Positions 7,690-16,337 of a stretch of DNA of 45,262 bases are shown here, piece by piece. Both the position numbers and the translations under genes were made by a program. The stretch spans positions 1-45,262 of the forward strand of contig JADHXD010000019.1 of assembly GCA_016783145.1 (NCBI GenBank). Direction: 5' to 3'. Every line of letters begins with the position of its first letter. Position 1 is the stretch's first letter. The notes under the pieces are model-generated. The model made no database searches. It saw nothing but the letters and a program-made list of their open reading frames with translations, and was not told the DNA's origin. Source of the DNA: Anaerolineae bacterium. GTDB lineage: Bacteria; Chloroflexota; Anaerolineae; JAFGEY01.

Positions 7690-9765
7690 ATGAGGACAAA
7701 GACCGTCCTGGTGAGGCGATTCAGGAGCATGCATGGCTGGACAAACCGCATCCTCCGGATCGACCTCCGCGATATGGACATCAGGGTGCAGCCGACCGCT
7801 CCGTATGTGCCCGCCTACCTGGCAGGCCGAGGGATCGCACACAAGATCGTCTGGGACGAGTTCCCAGAGCCGGTAGACGCGTTCGATCCTCGGAATCCGC
7901 TGATGGTGTTCCCAGGAGTGCTGACCGGCGCACGCGCGCCCTACTCGGGACGGACGAACGTATCTGCGTTCAGCCCGCAAGGCTACCCCTACCCGTGGTT
8001 CTCGCGCTCAAACATCGGGGGGCACTTTGGTGGCGAGCTCAAACGTGCCGGCTACGACGGTATCGTCGTGATGGGTGCCAGCGAGCACCCGGTGAGGATC
8101 CGCATACGAGACGACGAGGTGAGCATCCTGTCCGCAGAGGAATTGTGGGGTATGGACGCGCTGGACACGCTGGACACCCTGGAGTCGCTCGATGGACCCG
8201 GGACCCGATCGTTGGCGATCGGGCCGACCGGCGAGCGGCTGAGCCGCATCGCGACCATACAGACAGCCAGCTCGTCAGCATGCGGGCAGTGCGGGTTTGG
8301 CGCGGTGATGGGCTCGAAAATGCTAAAGTCGATCTCGGTTCGCGGCAGCGGCTCAGTCTCCCTGGCAGACAGCCGCCGCGTGACAGAGATCACCAAGGCG
8401 GTGGGTGCAGAGACACGGAGCATCCGCTGGGGAGGCGAGGCTGTGAAGAGAAAGAATGAGCAGCTCGCCGCAGCCGGCGAAGGAAGCGTCCGCCTGTCTC
8501 CGTGCACCGAGTACTGCGTCTCCCCTTGCCGCTTCCGGTATGAGGGCGTCCCTGGGTGTGCCTACGACCGCACCTGGGATGGAGCCTGGATGTGCGTGGG
8601 TACCATTCTGCAAGGACTCTCGGAGGATGGGCCGATCTCACACGGTGGCGTCTTTGACTGGAAGCTCGGCACACGCGGCGGCCTGGAGGCCAACGTGCTC
8701 TGCAACAGGTATGGCATCAACCAGTGGGACCTGATCATCGGGATCGTGCCCTGGCTGGAGGCGTGCCAGGCAGCAGGGCTGATCGCCGAGATGAACGGCC
8801 GTGCGTTTGACTGGCGTTCCCCGGCCTTCTGGGCTGAGTTCCTGCACGCCATTGCGTATCGTGAGGGCATGGGGGATGCGCTGGCCGAAGGCGGATGGCG
8901 CGCGGCACAGGTGCTTCACCTGGGTGAAGACCTGGTTCGGCGGTACTACACAGGGTGGGGCTATGCAGGCCACTGGGACGGACACGGCTCCTGGTCTAAC
9001 TACATCGTCTTTCCATATTGGCTCGTCTCGGCCCTTCAATGGGCGACAGACACGCGCGATCCGATCCCGAGCGGGCATGGCTACACGCAGAACGTGATGG
9101 CGTACAGCCCCATCGGAGGGCGCATTCCGATGACCTGGGACCAGATGCGGGGCATCGCCGCTCGCATCTATGGCGATCCGGATGCGGTAGACCCGTACAG
9201 CGGCTACAAGGCAAAGGCCTATGCGGGATTCTATCATACCAAGCGCTCGGTGATAAAGGACTGCTTGCCGGCCGATGACTTTCGGTTCCCCCTGATCTAC
9301 AGCCCCAACACCCCCGACCGGTTCTGCCGCATTGACGGGATCGACGGCCCCTCCGTAGAGTACCACCTGTTCCGGGCTGGAACGGGCACGGACTGGTCGG
9401 AAGAAGAGTTTGAGCGGGCGGCAGAGCGTGTCTACACGCTGGAGCGTGCGGTAATGATCAGGCACTGGGGACGCGATCGCGAGATGGACGAAAGCGTGCT
9501 GCCCTCGTTCGAGTACCTTGAGAACTGGCCCAGTCCCCTTCTCAATGAACGGCAGGCGCTGGACCCGGGGCAGTTCAAACCGGTGATGGACGAGTACTAC
9601 CGCCACCAGGGCTGGGACGTCGAAACGGGTTGGCCTACGCGCGAGCGGCTGGCACAGCTTGGCATGGAGGACGTGCACGAGCCCATGGTGAAGGGTGCAG
9701 AGCGCGCCCGGTCAAGCTTGCCCGCACCCCCTGTCGCCCAACCTGTGCCCTTGATCCACGGCTGA
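7690..9765 (+). CDS. Aldehyde:ferredoxin oxidoreductase family tungsten/molybdopterin enzyme
   Basis: This 691-residue member of the AOR family would oxidise an aldehyde to an acid with ferredoxin as electron acceptor, using a tungsto- or molybdo-bispterin and a [4Fe-4S] cluster. The N-terminus GWTNRILRIDL, then GRGIAHKIV, FPGVLTGARAPYSGR and GHFGGELKRAGYDGIVV match the family's cofactor-binding N-domain. Cluster ligands appear as Cys272, Cys276 and Cys280 (CTEYCVSPC) with a distal Cys338 in LCNRYG. The ATG at 7690 has a perfect AAGGAGG at 7674-7680; an internal ATG at 7729 (MHGW) is the usual family start and remains possible. It stands alone, with no ferredoxin or MoaD-like gene beside it. 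The substrate is unknown. Confidence 0.85.
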   Translation: MRTKTVLVRRFRSMHGWTNRILRIDLRDMDIRVQPTAPYVPAYLAGRGIAHKIVWDEFPEPVDAFDPRNPLMVFPGVLTGARAPYSGRTNVSAFSPQGYPYPWFSRSNIGGHFGGELKRAGYDGIVVMGASEHPVRIRIRDDEVSILSAEELWGMDALDTLDTLESLDGPGTRSLAIGPTGERLSRIATIQTASSSACGQCGFGAVMGSKMLKSISVRGSGSVSLADSRRVTEITKAVGAETRSIRWGGEAVKRKNEQLAAAGEGSVRLSPCTEYCVSPCRFRYEGVPGCAYDRTWDGAWMCVGTILQGLSEDGPISHGGVFDWKLGTRGGLEANVLCNRYGINQWDLIIGIVPWLEACQAAGLIAEMNGRAFDWRSPAFWAEFLHAIAYREGMGDALAEGGWRAAQVLHLGEDLVRRYYTGWGYAGHWDGHGSWSNYIVFPYWLVSALQWATDTRDPIPSGHGYTQNVMAYSPIGGRIPMTWDQMRGIAARIYGDPDAVDPYSGYKAKAYAGFYHTKRSVIKDCLPADDFRFPLIYSPNTPDRFCRIDGIDGPSVEYHLFRAGTGTDWSEEEFERAAERVYTLERAVMIRHWGRDREMDESVLPSFEYLENWPSPLLNERQALDPGQFKPVMDEYYRHQGWDVETGWPTRERLAQLGMEDVHEPMVKGAERARSSLPAPPVAQPVPLIHG

Positions 9766-9793
9766 CCGTACAGACAGTAGTGGAGGACTCGCG

Positions 9794-10375
9794 ATGAGCA
9801 CATCAGATGCCCGACCTGGCCGCCCTCGGCGCTATGACCTCCAACCGAGGCCAGAGTGTGTCAGCCCGGAGGTTGGCTATGCGATCGCCGCGCTCGACGA
9901 GCTTTCGGAACGCCTCTTTGACCTGATCGCGGACCTGCCCCAGGAGACGCTTGACTTTGTGCCGCCGGGCACCACCAACTCGATCGCCATGCTGACCGTC
10001 CACATGGCCTGGGCGGAAGCCGGTTGGATCTCCCGAGTCACCGGAACACGCCTGCCCTCCGAGCTGGAGCAGCTCCTTGCGCCCGGAGCCCAGGATGCCT
10101 CCGGAGAACTCCCCCCCTTCTCCATGGGTGTTGAGCGCTTGATCGAGCTGTGCCGGCGCGTGCGCCAGGAAGTGACTCTCCCGGTCCTCTCCTCGCTACA
10201 CGATGTCGATGCTGAGGTAAGGGACCAGCGCAGGCCGATGACAGTCCGCGGCGTGCTGACGCACCTCATCTGGCACTGGACCTATCACTCAGGGCAGGTT
10301 GGTCTGCTGCGGAGGCTGTGGGGAGCACGCTACAGATGGACGTTCGACGCCACGCTGGGCGCTCCGCGTGCTTGA
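9794..10375 (+). CDS. DinB-like four-helix-bundle protein
   Basis: This 193-residue protein has the three-histidine pattern of the DinB/YfiT-like superfamily: a first His in TVHMAWAEAGWI (near residue 74) and a C-terminal HLIWHWTYHSGQVGLLRRL. DinB-like proteins bind a divalent metal and some are thiol-dependent transferases; the actual reaction here is unknown. The ATG follows GGAGGAC. It lies 28 bp after the AOR gene on the same strand, so co-transcription is likely but a functional link is not shown. Confidence 0.75.
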   Translation: MSTSDARPGRPRRYDLQPRPECVSPEVGYAIAALDELSERLFDLIADLPQETLDFVPPGTTNSIAMLTVHMAWAEAGWISRVTGTRLPSELEQLLAPGAQDASGELPPFSMGVERLIELCRRVRQEVTLPVLSSLHDVDAEVRDQRRPMTVRGVLTHLIWHWTYHSGQVGLLRRLWGARYRWTFDATLGAPRA

Positions 10376-10399
10376 CCTCGGGCGCAGCGCGCCCTTCCG

Positions 10400-10428
10400 T
10401 TGACCAAACCCATAAACGATGCTATACT
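10400..10428 (+). promoter_or_regulatory. promoter of the SGNH hydrolase gene
   Basis: TTGACC (10400-10405), a 17-bp spacer and TATACT (10423-10428) lie 92 bp before the chosen start at 10521. Confidence 0.7.
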
Positions 10429-10520
10429 ACGGCCCGGCGTCGGCGGCAGGCTGACAGCAGATGCAGCATTCTGCCCGGCCCAACTCGTGCTCTGCTCGCT
10501 TTCAAGGAGACTACCCGGGG

Positions 10521-11516
10521 ATGACCCAACTGCTTCGGCCAGACGATCCACGCCTCACCTGGCAAGGCGCCGTTTCGCTGGAACGCACGGATGGCTGGGT
10601 AGCGCCGTGGCGTATCCCCTGCGAGGACCGGGTGCTGTTCCCGCCCGAACGCCTGGGCGAGCGCCTGGCGATGCCCGCTGGTGTTCGCATTGTATTCCGC
10701 AGCAATACGACCCTCCTTGCCGGGCGGCTGGCCTCCCCTCACCCCGAGTCATCACCGATCGATCTCTGCTGTGACGGCGTGCTGTTCGGCTCGATCCCAC
10801 TTGCCGGGCGCGATGCGTTTCGGTTCGACGGCCTGCCGCCCGGCGACAAGCTGATCGAGCTGTGGCTGCCACAGTTTGGGACCTTTCGGCTGCGGTCCCT
10901 CGAGGTGAGCGACGGCGCGACCTGTGCGCCCTGCACGGACGTTCGCCCTCGCTGGATTACCTACGGCAGCTCGATTACTCAGTGTCGCGCTGCCGAATCG
11001 CCCACGCGAACCTGGCCTGCCATCGTGTCGCGAGCCCGCGGGCTCGATCTCTTCTGTTTGGGCGTCGGCGGAGAATGTCACCTGGACACCATGATCGCGC
11101 GGATGATCCGCGACCAACCGGCAGACCTCATCTCCCTGGCGCTGGGGATCAATGTGATGGGAGAGGCGAGCCTCAGCCCGCGGACCTTTCGCCCTGCCGT
11201 GATCGGTTTCGTGCAGATCATCCGTGAGAAGCATCCACACTGTCCTCTGATCGTGCGCTCGCCCATCTTTTCCCCGGCGCGCGAGACAACCGCCAATGCC
11301 GTCGGGTTTACCTTGCAGATGATGCGGCAGGAAGTCCAGGCTGCTGTCGAGGCGCTGATCGCGCACGGGGACTGTAACATTCACTACGTGGACGGGCTGG
11401 AGGTGCTTGGCCCCGAGTTCGCTCACCTGCTGCCGGATGGCCTGCACCCCAATGCCGACGGGTACAAGGTCATCGGACAGCGGTTCTCAAGGGTCGTTGC
11501 CAGGATACTGTCCTGA
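10521..11516 (+). CDS. SGNH/GDSL-type hydrolase
   Basis: This 331-residue protein has an N-terminal beta-sandwich-like region (1 to about 145) and a C-terminal SGNH hydrolase domain. The nucleophile block is TYGSSITQC, the glycine block GVGGECHLD, the Asn block LALGINVMGE, and the Asp/His block DGLHPNADGY, so all four SGNH residues are present. This layout resembles SsfX3-like acylhydrolases, suggesting an O-acyl esterase on a sugar or secondary metabolite. No signal peptide is seen, so it is probably cytoplasmic. The start at 10521 is chosen for AAGGAGA at 10504-10510; the longer frame from 10461 has no such site. Confidence 0.82.
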   Translation: MTQLLRPDDPRLTWQGAVSLERTDGWVAPWRIPCEDRVLFPPERLGERLAMPAGVRIVFRSNTTLLAGRLASPHPESSPIDLCCDGVLFGSIPLAGRDAFRFDGLPPGDKLIELWLPQFGTFRLRSLEVSDGATCAPCTDVRPRWITYGSSITQCRAAESPTRTWPAIVSRARGLDLFCLGVGGECHLDTMIARMIRDQPADLISLALGINVMGEASLSPRTFRPAVIGFVQIIREKHPHCPLIVRSPIFSPARETTANAVGFTLQMMRQEVQAAVEALIAHGDCNIHYVDGLEVLGPEFAHLLPDGLHPNADGYKVIGQRFSRVVARILS

Positions 11517-11573
11517 CCGGTCTCGTACTACCGGTCGTAGACCCGGATCAGCCCGGGAGAGGAGGGTACATCT

Positions 11574-12353
11574 ATGCACATGAAACAGTCACTCTGCTAT
11601 CCTATCTTCAGGTCCAAGTACGTGAGTCTTGACGAGTTGTTCGGTGTGGCCTCTGAGATCGGCTACGCTGCCGTCGAGCTTTGGGATCGAGGCGATGACT
11701 TGGAGGAGGTCGTGGGTACCGCCAAGGCACACGGCCTCGTCGTCGCCAGTATGACCGGACATGCGTCTCTGCCCGATGGCCTGAACAAGCGGTCCAATCA
11801 CGATCGCATCGAAGCAGAACTGAAGGACTCTATCGACATCGCTGCCAGCTACGCTATCCCAGGCCTGATCTGCTTCAGCGGCAACCGGCAGCCTTACCAG
11901 AGCGAACTGGAAGCCATCGAGGCAACTGCCGACGGTCTGCGACGGATCGCTCCCTATGCGGAGGAGCGCGGCGTCAATCTCAACGTGGAGCTGCTGAACT
12001 CCAAGGTGAACCATCCCGGCTACCAATGCGATCACACGGCATGGGGCGTAGCCGTGTGCGAACGCGTCAATAGCCCGCGCGTCAAGCTGCTGTACGACAT
12101 CTACCATATGCAGATCATGGAGGGGGATATCATCCGCACGATCCGGGAGAACATCAAGTGGATCGGTCACTTTCACACCGCCGGAAACCCGGGCCGGAAT
12201 GATATGGACGACACTCAAGAACTCAACTATGCCGGCATCTGCCGCGCCATCGCCGCCACAGGGTACGATCTGTACGTTGGGCACGAGTTCGTGCCCAAGG
12301 GAGACCTGATCGAGGCTATCCGCGCGACCTTTTCGCTCTGTGACCAGGGCTGA
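11574..12353 (+). CDS. Sugar phosphate isomerase/epimerase-like TIM barrel (hydroxypyruvate isomerase type)
   Basis: This 259-residue AP-endonuclease-2-type TIM barrel has the metal-site pattern of the Hyi/Iol family: Glu in NVELLNSKVNHPG, Asp/His in LLYDIYHMQIMEGD, His in IGHFHTAGNPGRND and a C-terminal Glu in GHEFVPKGD. FHTAGNPGRND is strongly reminiscent of hydroxypyruvate isomerase and its relatives. Candidate activities are hydroxypyruvate, tagatose/psicose or inosose isomerisation; the sequence alone does not choose. GAGGAGG at 11556-11562 supports the ATG at 11574, although the ATG at 11580 is also possible. Confidence 0.8.
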   Translation: MHMKQSLCYPIFRSKYVSLDELFGVASEIGYAAVELWDRGDDLEEVVGTAKAHGLVVASMTGHASLPDGLNKRSNHDRIEAELKDSIDIAASYAIPGLICFSGNRQPYQSELEAIEATADGLRRIAPYAEERGVNLNVELLNSKVNHPGYQCDHTAWGVAVCERVNSPRVKLLYDIYHMQIMEGDIIRTIRENIKWIGHFHTAGNPGRNDMDDTQELNYAGICRAIAATGYDLYVGHEFVPKGDLIEAIRATFSLCDQG

Positions 12354-12435
12354 CTCGACTCCCGCGTCTCCTCCGCCCTGCGCTGGCTTGGAGCGAGACT
12401 TGCCGTGCTCGCCGCAGCCCACGAAAGTGAAGCCT

Positions 12436-13176
12436 ATGAAGACCCTCCCCAGCGCTACAGCCTTCTTCCCTGCCTACAACGACGGAGGCACCATTGCCAG
12501 CATGGTGATCTCGGCGGTAACGACGCTGCGCAAGCTGACCGATGACTATGAGGTCATTGTCGTCAACGATGGCAGCCAGGACTATACCGCCGAGGTGCTG
12601 GAGGAGCTCGCCACCCACTATCCTGAGCTGCGCGTGATCCATCACCCTCAGAACAGAGGCTACGGCGGAGCGCTGCGCACTGGGTTCGCCAACGCCACCA
12701 AGGAGTGGGTCTTTTACACCGACGGGGATGCTCAGTACGATCCACACGAGCTGACAGTGCTTGTATCCGCGCTGGATGAAGGCATAGACGTGGTGAACGG
12801 GTACAAGATCACGCGCCACGACCCACTTTCGCGCCGCATCATTGGCAGGGTCTATCACCACTTTGTCCAGATCACCTTTGGCTTTCACCTGCGCGACGTG
12901 GACTGCGATTTCCGCCTTTTGCGACGACGCATCTTTGATGAGATCGAGCTGGAGAGCGACAGCGGAACGATCTGTTTGGAGATGGTCAAAAAGATCCAGG
13001 ACGCTGGTCACGTCTTTGCCGAGGTCCCAGTCCATCACTATCACCGTGTCTACGGCGTCTCTCAGTTCTTTAACTGGCGACGGCTCGTCCGCACGGCGCG
13101 CCAATTGGCTGCCTTGTGGTGGAAGCTGGTTGTCCAGAGGGAGCATTTGGGAGGCAGAGGAAGGCGCCATGGCTGA
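12436..13176 (+). CDS. GT2 glycosyltransferase of a glycan cluster
   Basis: This 246-residue family-2 glycosyltransferase has FFPAYNDGGTIA, VIVVNDGSQDYTAEV, NRGYGGALRTGF and the metal-binding FYTDGDAQYDPHE. RDVDCDFRLLRR near 155 and the basic C-terminus resemble polyprenyl-phosphate sugar transferases. It overlaps the next gene by 8 bp, so its translation is coupled to the epimerase that follows. The ATG at 12436 has only a weak AAAGTGAAG in front. With the epimerase and aminotransferase downstream it most likely works on a lipid-linked surface sugar. Confidence 0.85.
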   Translation: MKTLPSATAFFPAYNDGGTIASMVISAVTTLRKLTDDYEVIVVNDGSQDYTAEVLEELATHYPELRVIHHPQNRGYGGALRTGFANATKEWVFYTDGDAQYDPHELTVLVSALDEGIDVVNGYKITRHDPLSRRIIGRVYHHFVQITFGFHLRDVDCDFRLLRRRIFDEIELESDSGTICLEMVKKIQDAGHVFAEVPVHHYHRVYGVSQFFNWRRLVRTARQLAALWWKLVVQREHLGGRGRRHG

Positions 13177-14164
13177 TCTTGCCACCGCCTTTTCTGGGCG
13201 GCCCGTTCTCATCACTGGGGGCCTCGGGTTCATCGGCAGCAACCTGGCGCGCAGGCTGGCTGCACTGGGTGCCCAGGTGACCATCGTGGACTCGCTGATC
13301 CCCGCCTATGGGGGCGATCTGTTCAACATCGCCGGCATCGAAGACCGCGTGAGGGTGAACATCGCCGACGTGCGCGATGTGTACGGAATGAACTACCTGG
13401 TGCAGGGCCACGAGGTGATCTTTAACCTGGCCGGACAGGTGAGCCACCTCGACAGTATGCGGGACCCCTACACCGACCTGGAGATCAACTGCCGCAGCCA
13501 GATCTCTATCCTGGAGGCCTGCCGGGAACACAACGCCGGCGTCAAGATCGTGTATGCCAGCACCCGCCAGATCTATGGCCGGCCAAGATATTTGCCAGTC
13601 GACGAGCAGCACCCCCTGGAACCAACGGACATCAACGGCGTTCACAAGCTTGCCGGGGAGTGGTACTATCTCATCTACCACCGTGTGTACGGGTTGCGAA
13701 CGGTTAGCCTGCGCATGACCAACACGTACGGACCGCGGATGAGAGTCAAGGATGCCCGCCAGACCTTCATTGGCTGGTGGGTACACCAGATGGTGAGTGG
13801 AGAAGAGCTCGAGATCTTTGGGACGGGCAAGCAGTTGCGCGATCTGAACTATGTGGACGATGTGGTCGAGGCCTTGCTGCTCGCCGCAGCCAGCCCGGAT
13901 GCAGAAGGGCAGGTCTACAACCTGGGTGGAGACGAACCGATCTCCCTGATCGACCTGGCCAAGCTGCTGGTCGACCTGAACGGCACAGGAAGCTACCGTC
14001 TCGTGCCGTTCCCGCCAGAGAGAAAGCGCATCGACATCGGCGACTTTTACGGAGACTACCGCAAGATTCGCGACCAGCTAGGCTGGCAGCCGCGCGTCTC
14101 GCTGCGCGAAGGATTGGCACGGACGCTGGCTTTCTACCATCAGCACAAGGAGCACTACTGGTGA
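13169..14164 (+). CDS. NAD-dependent sugar epimerase/dehydratase (extended SDR)
   Basis: This 331-residue extended SDR binds NAD with [15 protein letters not shown] near residue 14. [19 protein letters not shown] and [19 protein letters not shown] match nucleotide-sugar epimerases and dehydratases. The catalytic segment is odd: where YxxxK is expected the sequence reads [12 protein letters not shown], keeping Lys but placing Asn at the usual Tyr position. Its substrate is probably a nucleotide-linked hexose. GAGGAAGG lies just before the ATG at 13169. The stop overlaps the GTG of the aminotransferase (GTGA), giving a tightly coupled trio. Confidence 0.82.
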   Translation: MADLATAFSGRPVLITGGLGFIGSNLARRLAALGAQVTIVDSLIPAYGGDLFNIAGIEDRVRVNIADVRDVYGMNYLVQGHEVIFNLAGQVSHLDSMRDPYTDLEINCRSQISILEACREHNAGVKIVYASTRQIYGRPRYLPVDEQHPLEPTDINGVHKLAGEWYYLIYHRVYGLRTVSLRMTNTYGPRMRVKDARQTFIGWWVHQMVSGEELEIFGTGKQLRDLNYVDDVVEALLLAAASPDAEGQVYNLGGDEPISLIDLAKLLVDLNGTGSYRLVPFPPERKRIDIGDFYGDYRKIRDQLGWQPRVSLREGLARTLAFYHQHKEHYW

Positions 14165-15288
14165 GCCCACACATCCTCTCAGCCGACCCCGGTGCGGGCT
14201 ATCGAGCGCACCAGGTCGAGATCGACGCCGCGATCCGGCGCGTGCTGGACAGCGGATGGTACATCCTGGGCCAGGAAGTGCAGGCCTTTGAGGCCGAGTT
14301 CGCCGACTACTGTGGGGCAGAACACGCAGTTGGCGTGGGGTCAGGCACGGACGCGCTGCACATCGCCCTGAGAGCCTGTGGCGTGGGAGCCGGCGATGAG
14401 GTGGTCACAGTTTCCCACACGGCGGTAGCCACTGTGGCAGCGATCGAACTGACCGGTGCCACGCCAGTGCTGGTGGACATCGACCCTGAGCGATACACGC
14501 TCGATGCAACCCACCTGGAGGATGCCATCACCCCTCGCACCCGAGCGGTCATCCCGGTGCACCTATACGGCTGTCCCGCGGATATCACCCCGATCCTGGA
14601 CATCGCCCGACATCACGGCCTGCGCGTGATAGAGGACTGCGCACAAGCTCACGGGGCACGCTATCGCGGACGCCGTGTGGGCACGTTGGGAGACCTGAGC
14701 GCCTTTAGCTTTTACCCGACCAAGAACCTGGGCGCGATCGGCGATGGCGGCGCGGTTGTAACGAACGATCCAGCACTGGCAAAGAGAGCACGGCTGTTGC
14801 GGGAGTACGGCTGGCAGACGCGATATGTCAGCCACATCCAGGGGCTGAACAGCCGGCTGGATGAGATGCAAGCGGCGATCCTGCGGGTCAAGCTGCGCCA
14901 CCTGGATGCGGAGAATGAGGCACGACGCCGGCTGGCCAGGCAGTACAGCGATAGGCTGTCCGCCCATGGCCTGATCGTTCCTGTGGAGCCGCGGGGTGTC
15001 AGTCACGTCTACCACCTCTACGTCATCCGGCACCCCGAGCGCGATGCCCTGCGCGCCCACCTGCACGAACGAGGAATTGGCACCGGGATCCACTATCCCG
15101 TGCCCGTGCACTTGCAGCCTGCCTACGCACACCTGGGCTGCGGTGCTGGCGACCTACCGACGACCGAGAAGGTGGCACAAGAGGTGCTTTCCCTCCCGCT
15201 CTATCCCGAGCTGAGGGTCGAAGAGATCGAGACCGTGTCGGCGGCTATTGAGGGATTCCTCAGCGCTCACCCATCCCTGCGAGCCTGA
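14161..15288 (+). CDS. DegT/DnrJ/EryC1 family sugar aminotransferase
   Basis: This 375-residue PLP aminotransferase would aminate a nucleotide-linked keto-sugar. [13 protein letters not shown] binds the PLP phosphate, [16 protein letters not shown] carries the PLP-ring aspartate, and [18 protein letters not shown] carries the Schiff-base lysine, the classic DegT signature. The start is a GTG whose last two bases share the epimerase stop, with AAGGAG at 14147-14152 eight bases before; the longer in-frame ATG at 13777 lies inside the epimerase gene and is rejected. Combined with the epimerase and glycosyltransferase it suggests an amino-sugar module. Confidence 0.9.
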   Translation: MSPHILSADPGAGYRAHQVEIDAAIRRVLDSGWYILGQEVQAFEAEFADYCGAEHAVGVGSGTDALHIALRACGVGAGDEVVTVSHTAVATVAAIELTGATPVLVDIDPERYTLDATHLEDAITPRTRAVIPVHLYGCPADITPILDIARHHGLRVIEDCAQAHGARYRGRRVGTLGDLSAFSFYPTKNLGAIGDGGAVVTNDPALAKRARLLREYGWQTRYVSHIQGLNSRLDEMQAAILRVKLRHLDAENEARRRLARQYSDRLSAHGLIVPVEPRGVSHVYHLYVIRHPERDALRAHLHERGIGTGIHYPVPVHLQPAYAHLGCGAGDLPTTEKVAQEVLSLPLYPELRVEEIETVSAAIEGFLSAHPSLRA

Positions 15289-15298
15289 CCGCTACACG

Positions 15299-16300
15299 TC
15301 AGTTCGGCACCAGCACCCCGGCACCACTGATCTCGCTTCGCTTCAGAGCAAGCAGGGCTTCGTTGGCGGCCTCCAGCGGGAACGCCTGCACGGTGGTCTG
15401 AATGGGGATCTGTTCTGCCAGTTGGAGCAGTTCCGCCGCGTCTTGCCGGGAGAAGTTGGCTACACTGCGCACTGTTCTCTCCCAGTACAGCAGCCGGTCA
15501 TAGTCCAGCTCGGGGATGGGCGTCATCGTGAGACCCGCCAAGGCCAACGTGCCGCCCCGCTCCAGGGAATCCAGCGCCTGCGGCACCAACACCCCTGCAG
15601 GCGCAAAGAGGATGCTGCTGTGCATTCGAGCCGGAGGCGTGTCCTCCGCGCCACCGACCCAGACAGCTCCTAACTCACGGGCCAGCCTGCGGTGCCCTTG
15701 GCTGCGGGTGAACACGTAGACCTGGCATCCCCAGTGGCGTGCGACCTGGATAGTCACGTGAGCGGAGCCGCCAAATCCGTACAGTCCCAGCCGCTGGCCC
15801 GGCTGGATCTCGCTGAGGCGCAGTGCCCGGTAGCCGATGATCCCGGCACACAGAAGCGGGGCAGCCTCGGCGTCAGAGAAACCCTCGGGAATCGGGTAGG
15901 CGAATTCCTGAGACACAGTCATCGCCTCGGCGTAGCCGCCATCGACGTGTAGGCCTGTGAACTGGGCATTCGCGCACAGGTTCTCCAGGCCGCGCTTACA
16001 GAACTCGCACCGGCCACACGTGTGATAGAGCCAGGGCACCCCGAGCCGGTCCCCAAGCGCGAAACGCGTTGCGCCCTTGCCACGAGCTTCTACGGTACCC
16101 ACGACCTGGTGGCCCGGAACCAGCGGCAGCTTGGGCAGCGCCAGGTCGCCCTCTACCGTGTGCAGATCGGTGTGACAGACCCCACAGGCCCGCACAGCCA
16201 GTCGGACCTCTCCAGGGCCAGGCTCAGGCGTGGGCAGGTCCGAAGCGACCAGCGGTTCCTGTTCTGCTGGCCGAGGTGCGTTGAGCAGCATCGCTCTCAT
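15299..16300 (-). CDS. Zinc-dependent alcohol dehydrogenase
   Basis: This 333-residue medium-chain dehydrogenase has the catalytic zinc ligand in ACGVCHTDLHTVEGD and the GHQVVGTVEARG segment. The structural zinc site is CGRCEFCKRGLENLC, and the Rossmann motif is LGLYGFGGSAHVTIQ. This CHTD type with DGGYAEAM and LCAGIIGYRALR resembles AdhP/AdhA-like enzymes acting on aliphatic alcohols or aldehydes. GGAGAG precedes the ATG. It is convergent with the aminotransferase gene (10 bp gap) and on the same strand as the two genes upstream of it, 37 bp away, so it may be part of that transcript. Confidence 0.88.
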   Translation of the reverse strand: MRAMLLNAPRPAEQEPLVASDLPTPEPGPGEVRLAVRACGVCHTDLHTVEGDLALPKLPLVPGHQVVGTVEARGKGATRFALGDRLGVPWLYHTCGRCEFCKRGLENLCANAQFTGLHVDGGYAEAMTVSQEFAYPIPEGFSDAEAAPLLCAGIIGYRALRLSEIQPGQRLGLYGFGGSAHVTIQVARHWGCQVYVFTRSQGHRRLARELGAVWVGGAEDTPPARMHSSILFAPAGVLVPQALDSLERGGTLALAGLTMTPIPELDYDRLLYWERTVRSVANFSRQDAAELLQLAEQIPIQTTVQAFPLEAANEALLALKRSEISGAGVLVPN

Positions 16301-16337
16301 GACCTACTCTCCGCTTGCCCACCGCACCACACGCAGG

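Noticed and set aside
13777-14160. Earlier ATG start for the DegT aminotransferase
   Set aside because: It lies deep in the epimerase gene in another frame and the translated extension is an Arg-rich shadow; GTG 14161 has AAGGAG and matches the family N-terminus.
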